From NCBI GenBank assembly GCA_934661765.1, contig CAKUJT010000002.1, forward strand, positions 42,466 to 106,465: a stretch of DNA of 64,000 nucleotides, given 5' to 3'. Position numbers and translations under genes: made by a program. This DNA is from an uncultured Senegalimassilia sp. (GTDB lineage Bacteria > Actinomycetota > Coriobacteriia > Coriobacteriales > Eggerthellaceae). Below, one piece after another: positions 1 through 8,129 of the stretch (positions are counted from its first letter, which is position 1; each line of letters starts with the position of its first letter). The notes under the pieces are model-generated. The model saw nothing but the letters and a program-made list of their open reading frames with translations. It had not been told where the DNA came from and ran no database searches.

Positions 1-1528
1 TGGGCCACCATAACCACAACCCGATCGCAACCACGAGGCCGCAAAGCAACGAGACCAAGGCAGGAGCTACGATAGGGATGCTCGCATAGGGAATCGACGC
101 GCAAGCCCGAACAACCTTCAAGAGCAACGAAGCGCACCCGCAGGCAAGAAAGACGGCAAGACCAGGCGACGGCAACACCGCACATACGACCGCCCCTATG
201 ATGCCGGCTGCGCATACCGGGCCGAACAGCGGCGCGATGGCGATATTGGCAACCGGAGCCGCTAAAGGAAGTTGGCTGAACAAGGCCGCCGAAAACGGCG
301 TCGCAAGCACCGACGAGGCGAACGTCAATGCCAACGCCTCGCGGACAAAAGCCGGCAACCATCCAAAGCAAGCCTTCAACCACGAGTTAACCAAACCGCC
401 GAACACGACGATCCCAAGCGTAGCCAAAACCGACAGCGCGAACGAGGACGATAACGCCGCCTGAGCATCAAGGGCGATCATAACAGCGACGCAACACCCG
501 AGCGCGGATAGCGAAGAGGCCCGGCGTCGAGCCGTCCACGACGTCATTCCAGCTAGCGTCATAAGCGTGGCTCGAATGGCGGAAGCCGGCATGGCGGTAA
601 GCGCCAGGTATGCAGCAAGCAACGCAATCTGAGAAGTTACCGAAATCGGCTTGGGAACGCGCAACGCGCCAAGCATCGAGGCCATGAGCGCTGCGACGAT
701 GGAGAGATGCGCGCCGGAGACCGCAACCACATGCGCAAGTCCGCTGACCTGGAATTGCCGGTATACCGATTCCGGCAAATCGGCCCTCCATCCACAGGCG
801 ATAGCTGCGGCAAGGCCCATATCCCCACGCAACGGCTCCGTAAGCGCCTGCACGGCACGCTCCCGAAACGATAGGAGCGCAGCACCTGGGCCCCGAAGCT
901 CAACACGCTCGCAAGTTCTCAACTTGACGTTTGCGACAATGCCGCGCTGCCAACCCCACGATGCGCGATCCTCCGAAAGCTCCGATATCGAACCGTAGCC
1001 GGTAAACCGCTGGCCATACATAGGCGGGTCGAACTCGCCGGGCAAAGCGACTTTCGCCGTAAACGATCGACCAGACCCCTCGGCCTGCACTCGAGCCGTG
1101 CAGGAAACGCCGAACTCTCCCTTCACGCCATCGGATAAGGCGGTGATATGCAGCAGCCCTTGCGACCCGAGGGCGGCTTTCTGTGCCTGGTGAAGTCGCG
1201 CCCCTTGCGCAAAGCCCAAAACACCGCCGCTTAGCAAGCCCACCACGAGCACCAATGCCAGCAGGTGCCTTCGACGACGCCAAAGCAGGCAGAGACAGCA
1301 TACGCAAGCGATAAGCTCACCCGCACATAGCGCAGCACATACGACAACCGAAAGCGAACGCGCAAATAGCAACGCGGCAACGCACCCCGCCCAAACGCCT
1401 AGCGCAAAAGCCAGCACAGGAGGAATCGCAGGGCGCGAGGGAAACGACGCAACGTCCTCCACTGACCGGTTCCCAGGAACAACCGAATCCCGAAGCAACT
1501 CGCTTTGGGCGGCGCCTACCCGACGCAA
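1..1528 (-). CDS. comEC: ComEC/Rec2 competence DNA channel (partial)
   Basis: The reading frame stays open to the window edge, so the C-terminal part is missing; about 509 codons are visible. ComEC forms the inner-membrane channel that passes single-stranded DNA during transformation. The protein begins with hydrophobic segments, followed by a soluble region of about 130 residues, then the family hallmark HVVAVSGAHLSIV near residue 260 and many further membrane segments. The C-terminal metallo-beta-lactamase-like domain, if present, lies outside. The start is uncertain: a TTG at 1528 overlaps the comEA stop by 13 bases, and a GTG lies further in. Overlap with comEA indicates one operon. The competence identity is firm; the start is not. 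Confidence 0.85.
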   Translation of the reverse strand, partial: MRRVGAAQSELLRDSVVPGNRSVEDVASFPSRPAIPPVLAFALGVWAGCVAALLFARSLSVVVCAALCAGELIACVCCLCLLWRRRRHLLALVLVVGLLSGGVLGFAQGARLHQAQKAALGSQGLLHITALSDGVKGEFGVSCTARVQAEGSGRSFTAKVALPGEFDPPMYGQRFTGYGSISELSEDRASWGWQRGIVANVKLRTCERVELRGPGAALLSFRERAVQALTEPLRGDMGLAAAIACGWRADLPESVYRQFQVSGLAHVVAVSGAHLSIVAALMASMLGALRVPKPISVTSQIALLAAYLALTAMPASAIRATLMTLAGMTSWTARRRASSLSALGCCVAVMIALDAQAALSSSFALSVLATLGIVVFGGLVNSWLKACFGWLPAFVREALALTFASSVLATPFSAALFSQLPLAAPVANIAIAPLFGPVCAAGIIGAVVCAVLPSPGLAVFLACGCASLLLKVVRACASIPYASIPIVAPALVSLLCGLVVAIGLWLWWP

Positions 1529-2196
1529 ATCGAATCCGCCAACGATGCGTATTTCTTGTCTCCGATTCCGGATACCCGTTTGAGGTCCTCAACGGTTTTG
1601 AACGGGCCGTTGGCCTGCCTGTCAGCAACGATGCGCTGCGCCAATGCAGGGCCCACTCCGTTAAGCTGCTGCAGCTGATCGACCGTTGCCGTGTTGATAT
1701 CGACTTTCCCGTTTGCGAAAGCCCCACCTGATGAGGCCGCCGCCATACCGGAACCCACCGCAGCAGGTACCTCCACACCGGCAGCTTGTTGCATGCTGGG
1801 AACGATGATCTGCTCCCCATCCTGCACCTCCCTGGCGAGGTTGAGCGCATCGACGGCAGCTTCCTCGGCAAAACCGCCGGCTGCATCGATCGCCTGCCGC
1901 ACCCGCGCGTCGCCGGCAAGCTCGTATAACCCGGGGTTGGCAACCGACCCTCCGACGTGCACGAACAGGGAAGCGCTCTCGTTTTGCGCGGGACTCGCTT
2001 GCTCCGATTCGCCATGCGAAGCGTCGGCCTTCTCAACGGAGAAAGAGGAATCCGGCGCGACCACCGAAGCCAAGCCCACACCGCCTGCAACCAAAACGCA
2101 AATCGCAACAGCCGTGATGCCTATCACGACGGGAAGGCGTACCCCGCCCATATGCAGCTTGGCGCGAACCGAATCGGCGTACCGGACGAAATCCAT
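1516..2196 (-). CDS. comEA: ComEA competence DNA receptor
   Basis: This 226-residue protein binds double-stranded DNA outside the membrane and feeds it to ComEC. It has one N-terminal membrane anchor (about residues 21-45), a Ser/Ala/Glu-rich linker, an SLBB domain (about 77-135, VHVGGSVANPGLYEL), a second Ala/Gly linker, and paired helix-hairpin-helix DNA-binding motifs at the C-terminus (about 163-222, DINTATVDQLQQLNGVG and ISGIGDKKY-like). The ATG follows AAGGAAAGGGG. It overlaps comEC downstream, giving the usual comEA-comEC order. Length and architecture match the family. Confidence 0.95.
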   Translation of the reverse strand: MDFVRYADSVRAKLHMGGVRLPVVIGITAVAICVLVAGGVGLASVVAPDSSFSVEKADASHGESEQASPAQNESASLFVHVGGSVANPGLYELAGDARVRQAIDAAGGFAEEAAVDALNLAREVQDGEQIIVPSMQQAAGVEVPAAVGSGMAAASSGGAFANGKVDINTATVDQLQQLNGVGPALAQRIVADRQANGPFKTVEDLKRVSGIGDKKYASLADSICVG

Positions 2197-2616
2197 AAGA
2201 GCCCCTTTCCTTGATTTCGGAAAGCATAGCTCCGCCGTCTTACAGAACCCTTGTCGAAAAGGACGCTCCTAGTCGCATAAACCTTGCAGGATGATTAAAT
2301 AGCAATCCGGGATGAGCCTCTCCCAAACACCATGAAACGTCATTGAAAACTCGAGAGCGTCTCGAAGCAACGTCAAGAAACCTTTCCTTGCGTCAAAAGC
2401 CAACGGCAAACGAATTCGAATGACCGATCGACTCTCGCAAATCGGCTCCACTCGATTCGCGCCTTTCATCAAATTAAATGACCACACAACATGCCGAGTC
2501 TTGCTTGCGAATGGCCGAGCACGCAAAAAGGCCGCGCAAAAGCGCGGCCTTGTCAGTTCGGTTTCGCATTGCACCCGAAAATGGGCAACCGACCATGGCG
2601 TGGTGTATTGGAAACG
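2197..2616. other. Intergenic region between thiI and comEA
   Basis: These 420 bases hold the thiI terminator near 2525-2551. The rest, from about 2200 to 2520, is somewhat AT-richer than its neighbours and presumably carries the comEA promoter, but I could not pick a convincing -35/-10 pair. I see no tRNA-like fold and no supported coding sequence on either strand. Confidence 0.5.
2525..2551 (-). terminator. Rho-independent terminator of thiI
   Basis: A perfect 10-bp stem (2528-2537 with 2542-2551) with a four-base loop is followed on the minus strand by five Ts. It lies 66 bases after the thiI stop. Confidence 0.85.
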
Positions 2617-3834
2617 CTATTCTTTGCGGGGCTTTTTCTTCTTATAGCCAGGGCACTTGTAGTCGTGCGGCTCCGCGGCGTCGGCAAGCTCGGACACCCA
2701 TCGATCGATGGGAAGCGCCGACTCTGCCTCAAGCACGTCCTCGAGCTGCGCATGCGTTTCGGGGTTGCGCGGCATGAAGAGCGTGCAGCAATCGGGGGCA
2801 TCCTGGGATGAAATCTCGAAGGTGCCGACCTGCTGGGCCATGTCGATGATCTCAAGCTTGTCGGTGCCGATGAGGGGACGGAACACCGGCATATCCACCG
2901 CCGCATCGGTGCAGCGGATGTTATCCAAGGTTTGCGAGGCCACCTGGCCGAGCGACTCGCCGGTTACCAGGGCCTTCGCCCCTTCACGACGGGCGATCTC
3001 CTGCGCAACCTTGAACATAAGGCGGCGATACATGATGACGCGCAGCTGAGGAGGCACCGTCAGCGAAATCTCGCGCTGGTAATCGCCGAACGGCACAACG
3101 TACACGCGACCGATGCACCCGGTCTTCTCAAGCACATGCGCGATATCGTCGACCAGGTACTCGCTGGTGTCACTGGTTTGCGGACGGCCGGAGAAATGCA
3201 CGCCGATGCACACGGCGCCGCGACGCGCCATACGCCACGTGGCCACCGGCGAGTCGATGCCGCTGGACAGAAGGCAGGCTACCTTGCCCGAGCTTCCAAC
3301 CGGAAGGCCGCCGACGCCACGCACGCTGCGAGCGTACACGTAAGCGGCGTTCTGCACCACTTCGACGCCCACCACCACGTCGGGGTTCTTCATCTGAACC
3401 TGTTTTTCGGGATGCGCCTCGCACAGCGCAGCGCCGATGATGCGATTCATATCCATAGAACCGACTTCGAAGTCGGTGTGGTTGCGACGAGCCTGCACCT
3501 TGAAGCTGGTGAAATCATCGACATCGGCCATGGCCGCCAGCGCAGCTTGCTCCATTTGCGCCAAATCGCGCTCGCATTTGTAACCAGAGGATACGCGGGC
3601 AACGCCGGGCACTTTGCGGATGAAATCAGCGCAGCGCTTCTCGGTCTCCCAATCGGTGCCCTCGCGCAAGAACACGCACAGGCGACCGGAGATTCGATGA
3701 ATGGTCACCACGTCGAAATCGGAGAGCAACGCCTCGAGGTTTTTGAGCAGGCGCATCTCGAACGTGGAGCGATTGTGCCCCTTCAGCCCGATTTCATGGT
3801 AGTGGACCAGGCAAATGCGCTGGAATTCGGTCAT
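2617..3834 (-). CDS. thiI: tRNA 4-thiouridine synthase ThiI
   Basis: ThiI adenylates U8 of tRNA and transfers sulfur to it; in many bacteria it also feeds thiamine thiazole synthesis. The 405-residue protein has an N-terminal ferredoxin-like/THUMP region (about 1-170) and a PP-loop ATP pyrophosphatase domain beginning with LLSSGIDSPVATW (about 188-200). The PP-loop reads SSGIDS where many homologues have SGGxDS. No C-terminal rhodanese domain follows; the protein ends in a Lys/Arg-rich tail, so sulfur must come from another carrier. ATG start at 3834 follows GAAGGGC. It appears monocistronic, with its own terminator. Confidence 0.93.
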   Translation of the reverse strand: MTEFQRICLVHYHEIGLKGHNRSTFEMRLLKNLEALLSDFDVVTIHRISGRLCVFLREGTDWETEKRCADFIRKVPGVARVSSGYKCERDLAQMEQAALAAMADVDDFTSFKVQARRNHTDFEVGSMDMNRIIGAALCEAHPEKQVQMKNPDVVVGVEVVQNAAYVYARSVRGVGGLPVGSSGKVACLLSSGIDSPVATWRMARRGAVCIGVHFSGRPQTSDTSEYLVDDIAHVLEKTGCIGRVYVVPFGDYQREISLTVPPQLRVIMYRRLMFKVAQEIARREGAKALVTGESLGQVASQTLDNIRCTDAAVDMPVFRPLIGTDKLEIIDMAQQVGTFEISSQDAPDCCTLFMPRNPETHAQLEDVLEAESALPIDRWVSELADAAEPHDYKCPGYKKKKPRKE

Positions 3835-4008
3835 ATGAACAGCCCTTCGAACAATTCGTTAAGCGGGTAAACGGAACAAACCCCCTGTCGTCCTGCAAGC
3901 CCTAACGTCATTTACAACGCAAACAACTCAGCAAATGCTCAGCATAGGCAGGCGCAGGACGCCAGAGGGTTCACACGTCAAACGAAAACTGCTTGGCGTA
4001 GAAAAGGT

Positions 4009-4269
4009 TTAGTGATTCTCGGCGTCGATGGTTTCCGGATCGTAGGAAACGTCGCCACGGGCGATTTCGGAGAATGCCATGGAAAGCGGCTTCTTATCTG
4101 CGGCTTTAGCGATTTCGACGGCGGTTTGCAGCTGGATGGCGCGATCACGCTGGCCGCGCATCATGTCGTTGATGTCATGGGCGCGCTTAGATGCCAGGGC
4201 GCACAGCAGGAAACGGTCGTTATCGGTTGCGTCCAGAAGGTCGGTGATCCTGGGTTCGATGATGCTCAT
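4009..4269 (-). CDS. rpoZ: RNA polymerase omega subunit
   Basis: This 86-residue protein stabilises the beta-prime subunit of RNA polymerase. It matches omega in its start (IIEPRITDLLDATDNDRFLL), the following CALASKRAHDINDMMRG segment, and the acidic C-terminus. It is the last gene of mihF-gmk-rpoZ, eight bases after gmk; the gmk-rpoZ pairing is widespread in bacteria. No clear terminator is visible directly downstream. Confidence 0.95.
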   Translation of the reverse strand: MSIIEPRITDLLDATDNDRFLLCALASKRAHDINDMMRGQRDRAIQLQTAVEIAKAADKKPLSMAFSEIARGDVSYDPETIDAENH

Positions 4270-4276
4270 AGGGTAG

Positions 4277-4849
4277 TTAACCTCGCGTTTTCTCGGCTTG
4301 TTCGTTCACGTATGAGACGAGCTGCGAAACAGCTTCGTCAAGATTATCGTTCACAAGCTGTATATCATACTCCATTTTACGGGAAAGCTCCACCCTAGCA
4401 GCAGCAAGACGCTGCTGGATGACTTCCTCGGTTTCGGTGTCGCGGCCACGAAGGCGCTGCTCGAGCACCTCCATGGAAGGCGGCTCGATGAAAATCAGGT
4501 GAGCCTCGGGCACCTTCTCCCTGATCTGGAAAGCCCCCTGCACATCGATCTCAAGGATGACCTGCTGGCCGGCCGCCATGTGCTCCTGGACGCTGGCCTT
4601 GGGCGTGCCGTAATGGTTTGACCCGTACACCGCCCATTCGAGCAAGCCATCGGAATCGATGAGCTGCTGGAACTGCTCCTTGGTTTTGAACTGGTAATGA
4701 ACGCCGTCGACCTCGCCTGCGCGGGGGCTGCGCGTGGTGGCCGAAACCGAGACCCACGCATCGGGAACCGCCTGCACAAGTCGGGCCACCAGCGTGCCTT
4801 TGCCAGCACCTGATGGCCCGGAGATGACGAACAGATTGCCGCGGCGCAC
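4277..4849 (-). CDS. gmk: Guanylate kinase
   Basis: It phosphorylates GMP to GDP with ATP. The 190-residue protein starts MRRGNLFVISGPSGAGKGTL, containing the Walker A loop at about residues 10-18, and continues with the GMP-binding region (SATTRSPRAGEVDGVHYQF, about 37-55) and the arginine-rich lid (RLRGRDTETEE). The start codon is GTG at 4849, three bases after the mihF stop, so translation is probably coupled. Length is normal for the family. Confidence 0.96.
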   Translation of the reverse strand: MRRGNLFVISGPSGAGKGTLVARLVQAVPDAWVSVSATTRSPRAGEVDGVHYQFKTKEQFQQLIDSDGLLEWAVYGSNHYGTPKASVQEHMAAGQQVILEIDVQGAFQIREKVPEAHLIFIEPPSMEVLEQRLRGRDTETEEVIQQRLAAARVELSRKMEYDIQLVNDNLDEAVSQLVSYVNEQAEKTRG

Positions 4850-4852
4850 TGC

Positions 4853-5161
4853 CTAGCCCAGACGCTCGAGGAGCGCGACCTGCTGACGCTCGCCAAGACC
4901 GCGCAGGCGGCGGCTTTCGGCGATCTGCAGCTCCTTCATGACCTTCTCGGCCTTGGCCTTACCGTAGCCGGGAAGGGTTTCGATGAGCGTGGAGACCTTC
5001 ATACGGCCGATGACCGGGTCGTCTTTCATGTCGACCACCTGGGCAAGCGTGAGCTTGCCGGCCTTGAGATCATCACGGACCTGAGCGCGCTTGATGCGAG
5101 CAGCCTTGGCCTTTTCAAGGGCCGCCTGACGATCTTCAGGGCTGAGTTGGGGAATAGCCAT
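4853..5161 (-). CDS. mihF: Integration host factor, actinobacterial type
   Basis: This 102-residue nucleoid protein bends DNA and belongs to the actinobacterial IHF family, unrelated in fold to the IhfA/IhfB heterodimer. A helical N-terminus (PQLSPEDRQAALEKAKAARI) precedes a helix-turn-helix/H2TH-like region with LIETLPGYGKAKAEKVMKEL, which contacts DNA. Its place directly before gmk is characteristic of actinobacteria and is one of the better taxonomic clues here. ATG start preceded by GAAGGAG. Confidence 0.93.
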   Translation of the reverse strand: MAIPQLSPEDRQAALEKAKAARIKRAQVRDDLKAGKLTLAQVVDMKDDPVIGRMKVSTLIETLPGYGKAKAEKVMKELQIAESRRLRGLGERQQVALLERLG

Positions 5162-5197
5162 CAGTAATCTCCTTCGTGTAAATCAAGCGTTGTGGTG

Positions 5198-5225
5198 ATA
5201 CTAGCACGTCAACCGTCATCGACAA
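5198..5225 (-). promoter_or_regulatory. Candidate promoter of mihF-gmk-rpoZ
   Basis: On the minus strand a TTGTCG -35 box is followed after 16 bases by a TAGTAT -10 box. It ends 37 bases upstream of the mihF start. Judged by eye. Confidence 0.5.
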
Positions 5226-5377
5226 CAACCAGTTACCCAAATCACAAAAAAGTTTTCGCAGAAAAATGGCCTTGTACCTGGGATTCTTCCAAATCAAACG
5301 CAAAGGCGCCCTTATTCAGCGACAACACATTATGCACGAACGATGCCAGCTATGCCACGAACGCGCAAAAAATTCCG

Positions 5378-6106
5378 CTAGTCCAGCTCGGCCACGATGG
5401 CGTCGAAGGCAGCCGCCGGATCGGCGGCCTGCGTGATGGGGCGGCCGATGACGATGTGCGATGCGCCGTTTTCGAAGGCCTGCTTGGGCGTGGCGACACG
5501 GGACTGATCGCCCAGGGCGCTGCCGGCGGGGCGCACGCCCGGCGTGACGATATAGCCCTCGGGGCCGAGCACCTCGCGAAGCATGGCGGCTTCCTGCGGA
5601 GATGCCACGACGCCGGAGATGCCGGAACGCTTGGCCTGCTCGGCGAGCACATTGACCTGCTCGGACATGGGACGGGTGACGCCGGTGTCGGCCAGAGCGG
5701 CCTGGCTCATGGAAGTGAGCACGGTGATGCCCAAGGTGATGGGCACGTCGAAGCCGTACTCGGCAGCCGCGCGCTCGGCGCCCTTCTGGGCCGCGCTCAT
5801 CATGGAGACGCCGCCGATGGTGTGCATCGTCATCATGTCGGCGCCGCTAGCGGCCGCCGAATACGCCGCACCCTCGACCTGATGCGGGATGTCATGGTAC
5901 TTCAGGTCCAGAAACACCTTGAATCCGCGCTCCTTCAGAGCGTACACCACCGCAGGACCGTTGGCATAGAACAGCGTCATGCCGATCTTCATCCACGTGG
6001 CCTTGCCCTGCAGCTTGTCGGCCAGCTCGAAGGCCTCCTCGATGTCGCAGTCCAGGGCGACGATGACGCGGTCGCGCTCGGGGATATCGGAAAACGTGGT
6101 TAGCAT
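5378..6106 (-). CDS. pyrF: Orotidine 5'-phosphate decarboxylase
   Basis: It converts OMP to UMP, the last step of de novo pyrimidine synthesis. The 242-residue TIM barrel has the catalytic motif LDLKYHDIPHQV (Asp-x-Lys-x-x-Asp), the N-terminal VALDCD strand, and the phosphate-binding end VTPGVRP ... IVIGRPIT. I chose the ATG at 6106, not the longer frame upstream, because it overlaps the pyrD stop in ATGCTAA and the earlier residues are not PyrF-like. It is the last gene of pyrK-pyrD-pyrF. Confidence 0.95.
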   Translation of the reverse strand: MLTTFSDIPERDRVIVALDCDIEEAFELADKLQGKATWMKIGMTLFYANGPAVVYALKERGFKVFLDLKYHDIPHQVEGAAYSAAASGADMMTMHTIGGVSMMSAAQKGAERAAAEYGFDVPITLGITVLTSMSQAALADTGVTRPMSEQVNVLAEQAKRSGISGVVASPQEAAMLREVLGPEGYIVTPGVRPAGSALGDQSRVATPKQAFENGASHIVIGRPITQAADPAAAFDAIVAELD

Positions 6107-7050
6107 TGCAACGCTCCAATCAGTTCGTTGACGTCTTTGACGCCGTGACGCTCGCAATACTCGGCGATGCCGTCGATGACGTCGATGGTTGCCTGGGGAT
6201 TGACGAAGTTCGCGGTGCCCACCGCCACGGCGGTGGCGCCGGCGAGCAGGAACTCCACGGCATCGGTGCCGTTCGAGATGCCGCCCATGCCCAGAAGCGG
6301 CACCTTCACCGCGTTATGGCACTGCCACACGCAGCGCAGGGCCACGGGCTTGATGGCGGGACCGGAGAAGCCGGCGAAGGGACGCGACGTGAGCGTGCAG
6401 CGACGATCGGCGTCGATGGCCATGCCCATGAGCGTGTTGATGAGCGAGATGGCGTCGGCGCCGGCGGACTCGGCGGCTCGGGCGATCTCGGCGATATCGG
6501 TGACGTTGGGCGTGAGCTTGACGATGAGCGGGCGGGCGGTAGCCTGACGGCACATGCCCACCACCTTCTCGACGGACTCCACGTGCGTGCCGATGGTCAT
6601 GCCGCCGGCATCGACGTTCGGGCACGAGATGTTGACCTCGTACGCGTCGACGGGTGCATCTTCGAGCGCCTCGATGACCTGAACGTACTCGTCGAAGCTG
6701 TGACCGGAAACGTTGACGATGGTGGTTGCGCCCACCTCGGCAAGCCACGGCAGCTCGCAGGCCTTCAGATGCTCGACGCCGGGGTTTTGCAGGCCGATGG
6801 AATTAAGCATGCCCGAAGGAACCTCTGCGATGCGCGGGGAAGCGTTGCCCTCCCACCCGTTAAGCGAGACGCCCTTGGTGGTGACGGCGCCCAGGGCGGA
6901 GACGTCCACGAAGTCAGAGTACTCGCGGCCGGCGGCGAAGGTGCCGGATGCCGTGGTCACGGGGTTTTTCATGGAAAGCCCGCCGAGGTTGACGGCCATG
7001 TTCACGTTCGTGGGGGCCGCGGTTGCGGGAAGCATGGGGGTTGCAGTCAT
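6100..7050 (-). CDS. pyrD: Dihydroorotate dehydrogenase, catalytic subunit (class 1B)
   Basis: This is the FMN-binding catalytic subunit oxidising dihydroorotate to orotate. The 316-residue barrel shows the class 1 active-site cysteine in NISCPNV (about residue 143), the N-terminal NPVTTASGTFAAG segment and the FMN phosphate site GMGGISNGTDAVEFLLAGA near the end. Pairing with the PyrK electron-transfer subunit directly upstream (adjacent, no gap) makes it the NAD-linked class 1B enzyme, fitting an anaerobe. An N-terminal extension of about 20 residues rich in Ala/Thr/Pro precedes the conserved region. Confidence 0.95.
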   Translation of the reverse strand: MTATPMLPATAAPTNVNMAVNLGGLSMKNPVTTASGTFAAGREYSDFVDVSALGAVTTKGVSLNGWEGNASPRIAEVPSGMLNSIGLQNPGVEHLKACELPWLAEVGATTIVNVSGHSFDEYVQVIEALEDAPVDAYEVNISCPNVDAGGMTIGTHVESVEKVVGMCRQATARPLIVKLTPNVTDIAEIARAAESAGADAISLINTLMGMAIDADRRCTLTSRPFAGFSGPAIKPVALRCVWQCHNAVKVPLLGMGGISNGTDAVEFLLAGATAVAVGTANFVNPQATIDVIDGIAEYCERHGVKDVNELIGALQC

Positions 7051-7857
7051 CTACCACACCACCTTTTCAGCATCGAAAACCGGGCCGTCGACGCACGAGC
7101 GCTTCTTGCCGTCGACCGTATCGACCACGCATGACAGGCACGCGCCCACGCCGCAGGCCATGCGCTTTTCCAGGGAAATCTGGCACGGCACGCCGGCACC
7201 GGCCGCCTGACCTGCCACGATCTTCATGAGAGGCTCAGGGCCGCAGCACGCCACGTACTGATACGGCGCTCCGTCGACGCCGGCGGCAAGGGCCTCTTCG
7301 ACCAAAGAGGTGCAGAAGCCTTCTCGACCGAGCGTGCCATCGTCGGTTGCCACGTGAACATCACGCGACAGGAGCTGCTCGTAGCGCTTCAGGCACACGA
7401 GGGCATCGGCGGTCTGCGCGCCGAGCACCACGTCCACGTGCACACCCGAACCGACGAGCTCCTGGCACAGCATGAACAACGGGGCCGCGCCAACGCCGCC
7501 GCCCACGAGCAGTGCGCGCTGCGTACCGGCGGGCGCCTGCCAGCGGCGACCGACCGGCCCGATGAGCTCGGCAGATTCGATTTCGTTGGCCACATCAGGC
7601 GCGAGCGCGGCAAGATGGTTCGTGCCGAAACCCACCGTTTGATACAGCACATCGAGCGTACCGCCGGCCGCATCGGCCGCATACACCGAGAACGGACGGC
7701 GCAGCACGTGGCCCTCCATTCCGGGAATCTTCATATGCACGAACTGACCGGGTTCGATCGCGGCCGCGATGGCCGGCGAGGAAAGCGTCATGAGATACAG
7801 ATTCGGGCCGACGCACTCGTTCTCCAGAATGCGGACCCGCTCGTTCACAAGCGCCAC
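7051..7857 (-). CDS. pyrK: Dihydroorotate dehydrogenase electron-transfer subunit
   Basis: PyrK passes electrons from PyrD's FMN through a [2Fe-2S] cluster and FAD to NAD+. The 268-residue protein has an FAD-binding barrel (about 1-105, with RRPFSVY), an NAD-binding domain (LLVGGGVGAAPLF, about 115-127), and the C-terminal cluster motif MACGVGACLSCV plus a last Cys in KKRSCVDG. The start is GTG at 7857 behind GGAAGGAG. It follows carB after 272 bases that contain a terminator, so it probably begins its own transcript. Confidence 0.95.
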   Translation of the reverse strand: MALVNERVRILENECVGPNLYLMTLSSPAIAAAIEPGQFVHMKIPGMEGHVLRRPFSVYAADAAGGTLDVLYQTVGFGTNHLAALAPDVANEIESAELIGPVGRRWQAPAGTQRALLVGGGVGAAPLFMLCQELVGSGVHVDVVLGAQTADALVCLKRYEQLLSRDVHVATDDGTLGREGFCTSLVEEALAAGVDGAPYQYVACCGPEPLMKIVAGQAAGAGVPCQISLEKRMACGVGACLSCVVDTVDGKKRSCVDGPVFDAEKVVW

Positions 7858-7910
7858 AGGGCTCCTTCCGTCACGATGGCCGCGATGCGGCCCTTGCTAC
7901 GTTGGAAGCG

Positions 7911-7916
7911 ATTGTA
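7911..7916 (-). promoter_or_regulatory. Candidate -10 box for pyrK-pyrD-pyrF
   Basis: TACAAT on the minus strand, 54 bases before the pyrK start and downstream of the carB terminator. The best -35 candidate is TTGCGC with a long 19-base spacer, so the call is weak. Confidence 0.35.
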
Positions 7917-8018
7917 CCATTGCTGCAGCTTGCAAGCGCAAAGCCGACAGTTCGAACGCAAACGGACCACGAGCGCGCCCGAAGCGCCCATGCGCGGGCA
8001 GATAAGATGCGACGAGCG

Positions 8019-8119
8019 AAAAAAAAGGCGACGTGGACGGCGCCTCGCGCAGCATGCGAAATGCCGCCGCACGAAACGCGCTCCCGTCGCCTATCCCCCC
8101 GCCGGTTCGCACCGGCAGG
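8019..8119 (-). terminator. Structured terminator after carB
   Basis: Directly after the carB stop the minus strand has a small hairpin (8100-8118, CCGCCGGT-type stem with a GCGA loop). A long imperfect hairpin follows, bounded by GGCGAC/GTCGCC (8086-8091 with 8027-8032) and containing an inner GCGGCGGCAT/ATGCTGCGC stem. Eight Ts follow at 8026-8019. The strong T tract argues for termination between carB and pyrK. Confidence 0.75.
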
Positions 8120-8129
8120 GCGATGCACC

